Origin: Gulosibacter sediminis
Lineage (GTDB): Bacteria > Actinomycetota > Actinomycetes > Actinomycetales > Microbacteriaceae
Direction: 5' to 3'
Length of the DNA stretch: 6,807 bases
Assembly (NCBI RefSeq): GCF_014904065.1
Contig: NZ_JACXJG010000025.1
Span: forward strand, 27,981 to 34,787
In this document: positions 1-6,441 of the stretch, piece by piece
Layout of the letters: each line of letters begins with the position of its first letter
How positions within the stretch are numbered: position 1 is the stretch's first letter
Notes under the pieces: model-generated
The model's input: the letters and a program-made list of their open reading frames with translations, nothing else
Told to the model about the DNA's origin: nothing
Database searches by the model: none
Made by a program: the position numbers and the translations under genes

Positions 1-2
1 GC

Positions 3-167
3 GGCATTCCGTTCGTGCGCGACAACATCGACGTACTCGCGATCGTCATCGTGCTCGCCTCGGTGCTGCCGGTCGTCATCGGCGCGCTCGTGCGCTGGCG
101 CCGCGAGCGTAAGAATGGCCGCGCCGTGGAGCCGATCGTCGCCGACGACGCGAGCCTGCTCGACTAA
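3..167 (+). CDS. C-terminal fragment of a probable DedA/VTT-family membrane protein (5' end outside window)
   Basis: Only the last 54 codons are present, in frame with a TAA stop; the beginning lies outside the window. The fragment starts with GIPFVRDNIDVLAIVIVLAS, continues as a hydrophobic helix (roughly residues 11-31 of the fragment), then a basic cluster RWRRERK and an acidic tail ending SLLD. A short IPFVR-type loop, a last membrane helix with a proline (SVLP) and a positively charged cytoplasmic tail is the usual ending of DedA family proteins, which carry the VTT domain and are linked to lipid flippase activity and envelope homeostasis. That family call rests on a short C-terminal resemblance and on the membrane topology, so it is moderate. 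The stop codon overlaps the stop codon of the convergent channel gene by 4 bases (CTAA), so no terminator separates them. Confidence 0.6.
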   Translation, partial: GIPFVRDNIDVLAIVIVLASVLPVVIGALVRWRRERKNGRAVEPIVADDASLLD

Positions 168-991
168 TCGCGAGGGGCCTCGCGCGACTCGAGGCGCTCA
201 TCCACCTCGGCCTCAACGCGCGGTCGTCCGCCGACCAGCCAATATCCGGCGCCGACGATCAGTCCGCCGCCGACTAGGTTGCCAAGCCCGACCCAGAGCA
301 GGTTACCGCCGAACAGCGCCCAGCTCGCGTTCGGGTCGCCGAGCAGTAGGCCGATGCCGTAGGTCGTCATGTTCGCGACGACGTGCTCGAAGCCCGAACT
401 GATGAACGCCGTGATTGCGGCGAAGATGAGCAGGATCTTCGCGACCTCGTTCGCGACTCGCGCGGCCATCCAGATCGCGAGGCAGACAAGCAGATTGCAG
501 AGGATGCCACGGGTGAACAACTCGAGCGGACCTTCGGCTGCCTTCGCGGCGAGCAGTTCGGTGAGCATCGAACCGCCGGCGGCGTTCGCGCGCAGCACGC
601 CCGAGGCGACGATGAGCGCTGAGAACGCGAGCGCGCCGAGCAGGTTCGCCGCGAACGTCGCGAGCATGCCGCCGAGCGCGCGCAGGCCCGAGATACTGCG
701 CATGAGCGCACCCTGCGTCGCGATCATCATGGTTGAGGTGACGAGCTCGCCGCCCGCGAAGACCACGATGGTGAGCGCGACGCCGAACACGAGGCCGGCG
801 ACGAGCTTCGCGAAGCCGTCGCCGGCCTCGATGAGCGGGCCCGCCGTGCAGACCATGAGTACGACGCCGACGCCGATGTAGGCGCCAGCGAGCATGCCCG
901 AAACGAGAAGCCGACCGGGTGTGCGCAGCAGCGCCATCTTTGTCGCCGCGGCCTGCGCCTGGGCTTGCAGGGTGTCAGGAATAGCGAGCAC
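164..991 (-). CDS. Formate/nitrite transporter (FNT) family channel
   Basis: A 275-residue integral membrane protein of usual FNT length, with six hydrophobic helices in about residues 27-255. FNT proteins are pentameric channels for small monovalent anions such as formate, nitrite or hydrosulfide. Family marks are visible in order: AGAYIGVG (35-42) in the first helix, GGELVTST (80-87) at the broken-helix region, RGILCNLLVCLAIWMA (161-176), SGFEHVVANM (199-208) and NLLWVGLGNLVGG (230-242). Lys150 and His203 lie 53 residues apart, the same spacing as FocA Lys156 and His209, so the pore proton-relay pair appears intact. The start is GTG, supported by GAGAAGG 7 bases upstream. The gene follows the VanY-like gene on the same strand after 32 bp, so co-transcription is likely. 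No formate or nitrite enzyme gene is adjacent, so the substrate cannot be assigned; FocA-like, NirC-like and other subtypes all remain possible. Confidence 0.93.
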   Translation of the reverse strand: MLAIPDTLQAQAQAAATKMALLRTPGRLLVSGMLAGAYIGVGVVLMVCTAGPLIEAGDGFAKLVAGLVFGVALTIVVFAGGELVTSTMMIATQGALMRSISGLRALGGMLATFAANLLGALAFSALIVASGVLRANAAGGSMLTELLAAKAAEGPLELFTRGILCNLLVCLAIWMAARVANEVAKILLIFAAITAFISSGFEHVVANMTTYGIGLLLGDPNASWALFGGNLLWVGLGNLVGGGLIVGAGYWLVGGRPRVEAEVDERLESREAPRD

Positions 992-998
992 GTCGGCG

Positions 999-1005
999 CC
1001 TTCTC
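999..1005 (-). promoter_or_regulatory. Ribosome binding site supporting the GTG start of the FNT gene
   Basis: GAGAAGG on the minus strand, 7 bases before the GTG at 991. It sits in the 32-bp gap after the upstream gene and supports this non-ATG start, because no in-frame ATG near the N-terminus precedes the first helix with a comparable site. Confidence 0.6.
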
Positions 1006-1023
1006 GAAGTGGTGGTCGCGGCC

Positions 1024-1959
1024 CTAGTCTTCGTAGTCGGGGGCCGGTTCGACGCCGAGGAACTCCTCGTACGTCGCCGCGCCCGACTCGTGGTAGTCCG
1101 CGGCGGCGTCAACGCCGATGAAGCGATAGTGCCACGGTTCGTACTCGTACCCCGTCACGTCGGTCTCGCCATCGGGGTAGCGCAGGATGAAGCCGTACTC
1201 GTGCGAGTGCGCGACGAGCCAGTCGCTCGCTTCGGTTTCTCCAAAGCACTCGGTGAGGACGCAGTCGCTCTCGCCGGGCGCCGAGATGTCGGCCGCGAGG
1301 CCAGTCTGGTGCTCGCTTGATCCGGGGCGCGCGCTCGTGAGATCGGCGCCCTTCTGCCCGAGGTCTTCGACGTAGCCGTTGTAGAGCTCGGTCTGGAGGT
1401 CGTAGTCGCGGTAGCCGCTCGCCATGTCGAGCGTGATGCCGTCGGCGAGCGCGGCTTCGTACATGTCCTTGAATGCCTCGGCCGCGTCCTCGCGCAGCGA
1501 GTGATCGTTCATCGACGGGACGTCTAGTTTGGTGAGCTTGATCGTCGGCTTCGGCGCGTAGTCGACGGGGTCGAGCGAATAGTGCTTGTTCACGAGCACC
1601 GTGACGCTGCTGCCCGTCGAGATGTCGTAGGGCAAGTCGGTCGTCGGGGCGGCGGATGCGGTGGGCGTGGCCGTCGCGGTCGGGGACTCATTCGCGGTGC
1701 CGGACGCGCTCGGCGTCGACGACGCGCTGCTCGAGGGCGTTACCTGGCTGGCCGAACTCGAGTTCGTCGCCTGCACGACCGTGACGACATCGGCGGGCGC
1801 GCCCCAGCCGGTCGCCGCCGCGAAGCCGATGCCCACCACCGCGAGCGCCGCGGCACCGGTGATACCGATGACGGCGCGGCGCCGAGCGTAGTTCGGGGTG
1901 GTGGTCGACTCGTCGGGGGTGGTCAACGGGTCGGCAGACTCGCTCGGTGAAGACGTCAT
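1024..1959 (-). CDS. VanY/D-alanyl-D-alanine carboxypeptidase family protein, membrane-anchored
   Basis: A 311-residue protein predicted to trim the terminal D-alanine from peptidoglycan stem peptides outside the membrane. Residues 1-27 are a hydrophilic cytoplasmic stretch ending in ARRR, 29-50 a hydrophobic signal anchor, and about 66-106 a Ser/Thr/Ala-rich linker. A VanY-type (peptidase M15B) domain follows from about 140 to 300. Its motifs are SGYRD (181-185), SEHQTGLAADI (215-225) giving the zinc ligands His217 and Asp224, and EPWHYRF (274-280) giving the catalytic Glu274 and third ligand His277. All key residues are present. Two cysteines (233 and 238) sit in a short insertion between the second and third motifs. 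I chose ATG 1957-1959, with AGAAAG 6 bases upstream. A GTG at 1995 would add 12 residues but has no ribosome site and lies 5 bases from a strong hairpin. The protein could equally act as an L,D- or D,D-carboxypeptidase with a different preference. No van cluster is nearby, so a glycopeptide-resistance role is not indicated. Confidence 0.9.
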   Translation of the reverse strand: MTSSPSESADPLTTPDESTTTPNYARRRAVIGITGAAALAVVGIGFAAATGWGAPADVVTVVQATNSSSASQVTPSSSASSTPSASGTANESPTATATPTASAAPTTDLPYDISTGSSVTVLVNKHYSLDPVDYAPKPTIKLTKLDVPSMNDHSLREDAAEAFKDMYEAALADGITLDMASGYRDYDLQTELYNGYVEDLGQKGADLTSARPGSSEHQTGLAADISAPGESDCVLTECFGETEASDWLVAHSHEYGFILRYPDGETDVTGYEYEPWHYRFIGVDAAADYHESGAATYEEFLGVEPAPDYED

Positions 1960-2000
1960 TCGGCACTTTCTGTTGGACTCGTGCCAGTTTCGCACGCAGA

Positions 2001-2035
2001 AGGATCCCCGACGGGGAGTACCCGCCGGGGATCCT
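2001..2035 (-). terminator. Strong hairpin after hspR, candidate end of the dnaK operon
   Basis: The arms AGGATCCCCGACGGG (2001-2015) and CCCGCCGGGGATCCT (2021-2035) pair over 15 positions with a single mismatch around a 5-base loop. On the minus strand the hairpin starts 19 bases past the hspR stop codon. No T-run follows, which is common in high-GC actinobacteria but leaves intrinsic termination unproven. It would separate hspR from the VanY-like gene, whose start is 41 bases further on. Confidence 0.65.
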
Positions 2036-2054
2036 ACGCACGGATGGCGCGCGC

Positions 2055-2516
2055 CTAGCCGCGGTCGTCGTCGCCCGGCTCGGGCTCCACGCCGCGCGGA
2101 CGCCAGAGCACGATCTCATTACGGTTGCGCACGCGCTGGCCGCGGGCGACCGCGATGACCTCGCCGTAGCCCGCCGCGAAGACCCGCTCACGGGAGCGCT
2201 TGCGCTGCTCCTCGAGCTCGCCCTCGAGGTCACGCACGCGCCGCTTGAGCTCTTGCACTTCTTCGCGCAGTCGCACGACGTGCGAGATGCCCTCGAGCCC
2301 GACACCGGCCTCGCTCAGGGAGCCGATCTCGCGGAGCTTCGCGACGCCGGCGAGCGAGTAGCGGCGTACGCGACCCGCGGTCCGGGCGGGTACGACGAGG
2401 CCAAGCCGGTCGTACTGCCGCAACGTCTGCGGGTGCATGCCTGCGAGCTCGGCCGCGACGGCGATTGGGAAGACGGGTGCGTCCTCATCCACTTCGTGGG
2501 AATGCATTGCACGCAT
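2055..2516 (-). CDS. hspR: HspR, MerR-family heat-shock repressor
   Basis: A 153-residue autoregulator that represses the dnaK operon by binding HAIR repeats; in studied actinobacteria it uses DnaK as a co-repressor. An N-terminal MerR-type winged helix-turn-helix covers about residues 13-80: FPIAVAAELAGMHPQTLRQY contains the helix-turn-helix, followed by DRLGLVVPARTAGRVRRYS as the wing. A charged Leu-rich coiled coil follows at about 83-107, then a basic and finally acidic tail. The helix-turn-helix and the RTAGRxRRYS wing are characteristic of HspR rather than of effector-sensing MerR proteins, and no C-terminal ligand domain is present. It is the last gene of the operon, 19 bp after dnaJ. 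The start is ATG 2514-2516 with AAGGAGG 8 bases upstream. A GTG three codons earlier lies inside that ribosome site and is unlikely to be used. Three HAIR-type operators upstream of dnaK are its predicted targets. Confidence 0.94.
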   Translation of the reverse strand: MRAMHSHEVDEDAPVFPIAVAAELAGMHPQTLRQYDRLGLVVPARTAGRVRRYSLAGVAKLREIGSLSEAGVGLEGISHVVRLREEVQELKRRVRDLEGELEEQRKRSRERVFAAGYGEVIAVARGQRVRNRNEIVLWRPRGVEPEPGDDDRG

Positions 2517-2524
2517 CGTTGGCA

Positions 2525-2531
2525 CCTCCTT
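2525..2531 (-). promoter_or_regulatory. Ribosome binding site that fixes the hspR start
   Basis: AAGGAGG on the minus strand, 8 bases before the ATG at 2516. The upstream in-frame GTG (2523-2525) overlaps the last base of this site, so the longer start would destroy its own ribosome site. Confidence 0.8.
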
Positions 2532-2535
2532 CTCG

Positions 2536-3537
2536 CTAGCCGCGTGCCGCGCGCATCAGCTCGGCACGGGGGTCTTCGTCACCGCTTGCGGCGACGAAGT
2601 CCTCGAGCGCCTTGCGCTGTTCGTTGTTGAGACTCTTGGGCACGGCGATCTCGATGCGCACGATCAAATCGCCGCGGCCGCGCTTGCGGGGCACGCCGCG
2701 CTCCTTGACTCGCAGGCGCTTGCCCGACGGCGAGTGCGCGGGCACGCGCACCTTGACGGTCTTGCCGTCGGGCGTCGGCACCTCGATGTTCGCGCCGTTG
2801 ACGGCCTCGGCAAACGTGACGGGCACCGTGACGATGATGTTGTCGCCGTCGCGCGAGAACACGGGGTGCGGGCGCACCGACACCTCGAGGATGAGGTCAC
2901 CGGGCTCGCCGCCGTTCGGGCTCGGCGCGCCCTTGCCGCGCAGGCGAATCTTCTGGCCATCCTTGACGCCCGCCGGGATGCGCACGGTAATGACCCGGCC
3001 GTCACCGGCCTGCAGGTCGATCGTGTCGCCGCGGAACGCGGTCATGAAGCTCAGGGTCGTCTGCGCGCGCTGGTCGGCGCCGCGCTGCGGGCCGGCCTGG
3101 CGGAAACCTCCGCCAAAGCCGCCTGGTGCACCGGCGCCCTGACCGAACATGTTGAAGAGGTCTTCGTAGGCGCCCGCGCCGCCCTGGGTGCCGCGGTAGG
3201 AATACCCGCCGCCGCCGCCCTGGTTGAACAGGCCGCCGAAGAGGTCGTCGAAGCCGGGCTGACCGCCGGGGCCACCCGGGCCCGCCGAGAAGCGGGCGCC
3301 CGAGCCCATGGCGCGAATCTGGTCGTACTCTTTGCGCGTCGTTTCGTCGCTGAGTACGTCGTACGCCTCGGAGATCTCCTTGAACTTCTCCTCGGCCGCC
3401 GTGTCACCCGGGTTGGAATCGGGGTGGTACTTGCGCGCGAGTTTGCGATAGGCCTTCTTCAGGTCGGCCTCGCTGATGTCCTTGTCGACCCCGAGCGTCT
3501 TATAAAAGTCTTTCTCGAACCAGTCCTGGCTAGCCAT
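2536..3537 (-). CDS. dnaJ: DnaJ/CbpA-type J-domain co-chaperone lacking the zinc finger
   Basis: A 333-residue Hsp40 that delivers substrates to DnaK and stimulates its ATPase in the cytoplasm. The J domain covers residues 10-74 with HPD at 38-40 and the [14 protein letters not shown] opening typical of dnaK-operon DnaJ proteins in actinobacteria. A Gly/Phe-rich linker runs from about 78 to 155, including a five-glycine run. The C-terminal substrate-binding domains follow: domain I at about 160-240 and domain II at about 241-320. The CxxCxGxG zinc-finger module that normally interrupts domain I is missing. The chain passes directly from AFRGDTIDL to [11 protein letters not shown], and the whole protein has no cysteine. 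It is therefore shorter than the usual 370-400 residue DnaJ1 and has the architecture of CbpA or class B J-proteins. The reading frame is intact, so this is a domain loss, not a frameshift. The ATG has AAAGGAG 6 bases upstream (3544-3550). It lies 108 bp after grpE, a gap filled by hairpins. Confidence 0.94.
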   Translation of the reverse strand: MASQDWFEKDFYKTLGVDKDISEADLKKAYRKLARKYHPDSNPGDTAAEEKFKEISEAYDVLSDETTRKEYDQIRAMGSGARFSAGPGGPGGQPGFDDLFGGLFNQGGGGGYSYRGTQGGAGAYEDLFNMFGQGAGAPGGFGGGFRQAGPQRGADQRAQTTLSFMTAFRGDTIDLQAGDGRVITVRIPAGVKDGQKIRLRGKGAPSPNGGEPGDLILEVSVRPHPVFSRDGDNIIVTVPVTFAEAVNGANIEVPTPDGKTVKVRVPAHSPSGKRLRVKERGVPRKRGRGDLIVRIEIAVPKSLNNEQRKALEDFVAASGDEDPRAELMRAARG

Positions 3538-3578
3538 ACGCTGCTCCTTTCACGCGAGACGGGATGCGCCTCGCAGCT

Positions 3579-3623
3579 GGATGGGGAATGCGGGGGTGGT
3601 ACACCTGCCGCATCCCCCCATCC
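3579..3623 (-). repeat. Long imperfect inverted repeat in the grpE-dnaJ gap
   Basis: The arms 3579-3593 (GGATGGGGAATGCGG on plus) and 3608-3623 pair as 8 bp plus 6 bp around a 1-by-2 internal loop. A further inner stem GGTG/CACC (3595-3598 with 3602-3605) closes a 3-base loop. In the leftward dnaK-operon transcript this makes a long GC-rich stem-loop. No T-run follows, so it may be an attenuator, a processing or stability element, or a weak terminator. Function is inferred only from structure and position. Confidence 0.6.
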
Positions 3624-3628
3624 GGGGC

Positions 3629-3642
3629 CACACTCAGGTGTG
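3629..3642 (-). repeat. Small hairpin just after grpE
   Basis: CACAC-TCAG-GTGTG is a perfect 5-bp stem with a 4-base loop. It lies 3 bases past the grpE stop codon and 5 bases before the larger hairpin. A 5-bp stem is weak alone, so its meaning depends on the neighbouring structure. Confidence 0.4.
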
Positions 3643-3645
3643 CAA

Positions 3646-4356
3646 TTAGTTCGCGGGAACGAAGACCGCGACCTTGGCTGCGCGGATCTCGCGATCGCCG
3701 ATGCGGTAGCCCACCTCGATGACGTCGGCGATGGTCGCCTCGGTCACCTCGGGGTTCGGCAGCTGCGCGATCGCCTCGTGCTGCTGCGGGTCGAAGGGCT
3801 CACCCTTCGCGCCGTAGCGTTCGACGCCGAGTCGCTCGATGGCCGCACGGAGCTTGCTCGCGATCACCTGGAGCGAGCTGCCCTCGGGCAGGTCGCCCGC
3901 GGCATCGGCGCGGTCGAGGTCGTCAAGCACCGGCAGCAGCTGCTTGGCCGCCTTCGCGGTCGAGAGCGCTGCGAGCTCCTCCTTCTCGCGCTCGGTGCGG
4001 CGGCGGAAGTTCGCGTACTCGGCCTGCACCCGCTTGAGATCGGTGAGGTAGCTGTGCTCCTCCTCGTTGGCGGGCTCGGGATCGGTGTCGCCCTGCGAGT
4101 CGCTCGCGGTCGAGGCCTGCATGGCCTCCTCGAGCAACGAGTTCAGGTCGTCCTCGGAGATGGTGGGGAGGTCCTCAGCAGCCTGGTCGCCGGCCGGGGC
4201 CGAGTCGGTGCCCGAGGCATCCGACCCGACCTCGGCATCGGCGGCGGCCGAACCCTCCTCGCGAACCTTCCCGGTCTCAGGGTCGATGCGTCGCTTGTCG
4301 TTGACGATCGGCTCCTCGCGCTCGTTCTGGTTGTCGTTCGGGTTCTGGTCGCTCAT
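3646..4356 (-). CDS. grpE: GrpE nucleotide exchange factor
   Basis: A 236-residue cytoplasmic co-chaperone that releases ADP from DnaK and resets the folding cycle. Residues 1-98 are a long acidic, low-complexity extension rich in Asp, Glu, Ala and Ser. From about 99 a coiled-coil helix follows (YLTDLKRVQAEYANFRRRTE), ending near LLPVLDDLDRA (140-150), and then a C-terminal beta domain. The GrpE signature is clear: GEPFDPQQHEAIAQ (185-198) and IEVGYRIGDREIRAAKVAV (213-231). The acidic N-terminal tail makes it longer than the roughly 190-200 residue E. coli protein, which is ordinary for actinobacteria. Its ATG lies 2 bases after the dnaK stop (TAG CA ATG), so its ribosome site is inside the dnaK 3' end and translation is probably coupled. 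A 108-bp gap with hairpins separates it from dnaJ. Confidence 0.97.
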   Translation of the reverse strand: MSDQNPNDNQNEREEPIVNDKRRIDPETGKVREEGSAAADAEVGSDASGTDSAPAGDQAAEDLPTISEDDLNSLLEEAMQASTASDSQGDTDPEPANEEEHSYLTDLKRVQAEYANFRRRTEREKEELAALSTAKAAKQLLPVLDDLDRADAAGDLPEGSSLQVIASKLRAAIERLGVERYGAKGEPFDPQQHEAIAQLPNPEVTEATIADVIEVGYRIGDREIRAAKVAVFVPAN

Positions 4357-4358
4357 TG

Positions 4359-6224
4359 CTACTTGTCCTTGTCCTCGTCTTCGTCTTCGACGATCTCGGC
4401 GTCAACGATGTCGTCGTCGGCCGCCTGGCCCGCGTCGCCCTCGTTGGGGGCCTGCGGAGCCTCGCCAGCCTCCTGCTGCGAAGCGTAGATCGCTTCGCCG
4501 AGCTTGGTCTGCGACTCGTTGAGCTTGTCGAACGCGGTCTTCACTGCGTCGTCGTCGTCACCGGCGAGTGCGGTCTTCAGCGCGTCGACGTCGCCCTGAA
4601 CCTCGTTCTTGACATCGGCGGGGAGCTTGTCCTCGTTCTCCTTGATGACCTTCTCGACCTGGTAGGCCGTAGTCTCGGCAACGTTGCGCTGCTCAGCAGC
4701 CTCGCGACGCTTCTTGTCTTCGGCCTCGTTCTCTTCCGCCTCGCGCACCATGCGGTCGATGTCTTCCTTCGGCAGGCTCGAGCCGCCGGTGATCGTCATC
4801 GACTGCTCCTTGCCGGTGCCCTTGTCGGTCGCCGAAACATGCACAATGCCGTTCGCGTCGATGTCGAAGGTGACCTCAACCTGCGGGATTCCGCGGGGTG
4901 CCGGCGCGATGCCGGTGAGTTCGAAAGTGCCGAGCGGCTTGTTGTCGCGGGTGAACTCGCGCTCGCCCTGGAACACTTGGATCTGCACCGACGGCTGGTT
5001 GTCCTCGGCCGTGGTGAAGGTTTCGCTGCGCTTAGTCGGGATCGCGGTGTTGCGCTCGATGAGCTTCGTCATGATGCCACCCTTGGTCTCGATACCGAGG
5101 CTCAGCGGGGTGACGTCGATGAGGAGGACGTCCTTGCGCTCGCCCTTCAGCACACCGGCCTGCAGGGCGGCGCCCATGGCGACGACCTCATCGGGGTTGA
5201 CGCCCTTGTTCGGCTCCTTGCCGCCGGTGAGCTCCTTGACGAGCTCGGTGACGGCGGGCATGCGGGTCGAACCACCGACGAGCACCACGTGGGCGATGTC
5301 GGAAACCTTCACGCCGGCCTCGGCGATGACGTCGTGGAACGGCTTCTTCGTGCGCTCCAGCAGGTCGCTCGTGAGCTCCTGGAACTTCGCACGGCTCAGC
5401 GAGACGTCGAGGTTCGCGGGGCCCGCCTCGGTGAGCGAGAGGTACGGGAGCTGAATCGTGGTGCTGCTCGAGTTCGAGAGCTCCTTCTTCGCCTGCTCCG
5501 CGGCCTCCTTGAGTCGCTGGAGCGCGATCTTGTCGTTCGCAACGTCGACACCGGTCTGCTTCTTGAACTCCTCGATGAGGTACTCCACGATGCGCTGGTC
5601 CCAGTCGTCACCACCGAGACGGTTGTCACCGGCGGTCGCGCGAACCTGAATGGTCGAGAAGTCGTCGTCCTTGCCCACCTCGAGCAGCGACACGTCGAAC
5701 GTACCGCCACCAAGGTCGAACACGAGGATGAGTTCGTCTTCCTTACCCTTGTCAAGGCCGTATGCGAGCGCCGCGGCGGTGGGCTCGTTGATGATGCGAA
5801 GCACGTTGAGGCCCGCGATCTCGCCGGCCTCCTTCGTGGCCTGACGCTCGGCGTCGTTGAAGTACGCCGGAACGGTGATGACCGCGTCGGTGACGCTGTC
5901 ACCGAGATAGGTCTCGGCGTCGCGCTTGAGCTTCGACAGGATTCGCGCCGAGATCTCCTGCGGCGTGTAGGTCTTGCCGTTGACCGACTTGGTCCAGTCA
6001 GTACCCATGTGGCGCTTCACCGAAGCGATGGTGTTGTCGACATTGGTGACCGCCTGGCGCTTCGCGGTCTCGCCGACGAGGACGTCGCCGTCCTTCGTGA
6101 ACGCGACCACCGAAGGGGTGGTGCGCATACCCTCGGCGTTGGCGATGACCTGCGGCTCGCCACCCTCGAGGACCGCGACGACGGAGTTGGTCGTACCGAG
6201 GTCGATACCTACTGCACGTGACAT
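4359..6224 (-). CDS. dnaK: Hsp70 chaperone DnaK
   Basis: A 621-residue ATP-dependent chaperone of full usual length, first gene of the heat-shock operon. The nucleotide-binding domain (about 1-362) shows [11 protein letters not shown] (6-16), the phosphate-2 loop [12 protein letters not shown] (170-181), and the adenosine motif [13 protein letters not shown] (313-325). The interdomain linker [15 protein letters not shown] lies at 365-379. The substrate-binding domain follows, with a beta sandwich to about 480 and a helical lid from about 485. The tail ends in the conserved [19 protein letters not shown] type acidic motif. The N-terminal domain lacks the loop insertion seen in Gram-negative DnaK proteins, consistent with a Gram-positive origin. 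The ATG at 6222-6224 has AAGGAG 8 bases upstream (6233-6238). Expression is predicted from a sigma70-like promoter at 6339-6366 overlapped by HAIR operators, so it should be repressed by HspR and induced by heat or protein damage. Confidence 0.98.
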   Translation of the reverse strand: MSRAVGIDLGTTNSVVAVLEGGEPQVIANAEGMRTTPSVVAFTKDGDVLVGETAKRQAVTNVDNTIASVKRHMGTDWTKSVNGKTYTPQEISARILSKLKRDAETYLGDSVTDAVITVPAYFNDAERQATKEAGEIAGLNVLRIINEPTAAALAYGLDKGKEDELILVFDLGGGTFDVSLLEVGKDDDFSTIQVRATAGDNRLGGDDWDQRIVEYLIEEFKKQTGVDVANDKIALQRLKEAAEQAKKELSNSSSTTIQLPYLSLTEAGPANLDVSLSRAKFQELTSDLLERTKKPFHDVIAEAGVKVSDIAHVVLVGGSTRMPAVTELVKELTGGKEPNKGVNPDEVVAMGAALQAGVLKGERKDVLLIDVTPLSLGIETKGGIMTKLIERNTAIPTKRSETFTTAEDNQPSVQIQVFQGEREFTRDNKPLGTFELTGIAPAPRGIPQVEVTFDIDANGIVHVSATDKGTGKEQSMTITGGSSLPKEDIDRMVREAEENEAEDKKRREAAEQRNVAETTAYQVEKVIKENEDKLPADVKNEVQGDVDALKTALAGDDDDAVKTAFDKLNESQTKLGEAIYASQQEAGEAPQAPNEGDAGQAADDDIVDAEIVEDEDEDKDK

Positions 6225-6270
6225 ATGTGTGGCTCCTTGCGTGTTGGAACGATTGTCGGGAAGTTGTCTA

Positions 6271-6286
6271 CGGCGGGATTCCGCCG
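6271..6286 (-). repeat. Perfect GC hairpin in the dnaK 5' leader
   Basis: CGGCGG and CCGCCG (6271-6276 and 6281-6286) form a perfect 6-bp stem with a 4-base loop, about 46 bases upstream of the dnaK start codon. It does not cover the ribosome site at 6233-6238, so it is not an obvious thermosensor. It may only stabilise the roughly 105-base leader. Confidence 0.4.
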
Positions 6287-6319
6287 ATCGACCAGACCCA
6301 GGAACCCCACCAGGGCGAC

Positions 6320-6340
6320 CCTGAGTCGATCTACCTCAAG
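6320..6340. promoter_or_regulatory. HAIR-type HspR operator 1 (downstream element, over the -10)
   Basis: CCTGAGT-N7-CCTCAAG matches the HspR consensus CTTGAGT-N7-ACTCAAG at 12 of 14 positions with the exact 7-base spacer. It covers the start-site side of the predicted dnaK promoter and touches its -10 element. Protein bound here should block polymerase. Confidence 0.65.
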
Positions 6341-6366
6341 TTTAGGCTTGAGCCGAATCATGTCAA
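6339..6366 (-). promoter_or_regulatory. Predicted dnaK operon promoter, sigma70-like
   Basis: On the minus strand a perfect -35 TTGACA (plus 6361-6366) is followed after 16 bases by TAAACT (plus 6339-6344), which matches TATAAT at 4 of 6. Transcription would start near 6330-6333, giving a leader of about 105 bases. The position between and under HAIR elements fits HspR repression. The start site itself is inferred. Confidence 0.7.
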
Positions 6367-6367
6367 G
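6347..6367. promoter_or_regulatory. HAIR-type HspR operator 2 (over the -35 and spacer)
   Basis: CTTGAGC-N7-TGTCAAG matches CTTGAGT-N7-ACTCAAG at 11 of 14 with the exact spacer. Its right half contains the complement of the -35 hexamer of the dnaK promoter, and it starts 6 bp from operator 1. The half-sites facing each other across that gap also form CTCAAG-N6-CTTGAG. Confidence 0.7.
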
Positions 6368-6382
6368 TTGAGAAAGCTGAGA

Positions 6383-6403
6383 GTTGAGTGAACCCGACTC
6401 AAC
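6383..6403. promoter_or_regulatory. HAIR-type HspR operator 3 (upstream of the -35)
   Basis: GTTGAGT-N7-ACTCAAC is a perfect 7-7-7 dyad, extended to 8-bp arms at 6382-6404, and matches the HspR consensus at 12 of 14. It begins 15 bp beyond operator 2 and lies about 95 bp before the divergent repressor gene, so it could influence both directions. Confidence 0.75.
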
Positions 6404-6441
6404 TTTGCCGCATCCCCTTTTCGGTCCTGTCGGCGTAGCAT

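Noticed and set aside
1024..1959. Glycopeptide resistance gene (vanY proper)
   Set aside because: No vanH, vanA, vanX or vanRS genes are nearby and the domain is widespread in ordinary peptidoglycan maturation of actinobacteria, so a resistance label is not supported.
1960..1995. A longer GTG start for the VanY-like gene adding 12 residues
   Set aside because: There is no ribosome site before the GTG and it lies 5 bases from the strong hairpin, while the ATG at 1957-1959 has AGAAAG at suitable distance.
1688..2305. A 205-codon minus-strand open frame bridging hspR and the VanY-like gene
   Set aside because: It overlaps both real genes in another frame and its product is Arg/Ser/Ala-rich low-complexity sequence typical of out-of-frame GC-rich DNA.
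2437..4488. A 683-codon open frame on the plus strand across hspR, dnaJ, grpE and the end of dnaK
   Set aside because: It spans three well-supported genes and an intergenic gap, has no recognisable domain and no convincing start. It is explained by codon bias of the opposite strand.
4356..6221. A 621-codon open frame on the plus strand lying fully antisense to dnaK
   Set aside because: It mirrors dnaK codon by codon, as expected when a GC-rich gene with strong third-position bias is read in the complementary register. Its product is repetitive in Leu, Val, Arg and Asp with no recognisable domain, and dnaK is unambiguous.
6225..6330. RNA thermometer in the dnaK leader
   Set aside because: The only clear stem (6271-6286) does not cover the ribosome site at 6233-6238, and no run of U pairing to AAGGAG is seen. 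Control by HspR and HAIR already accounts for heat regulation.
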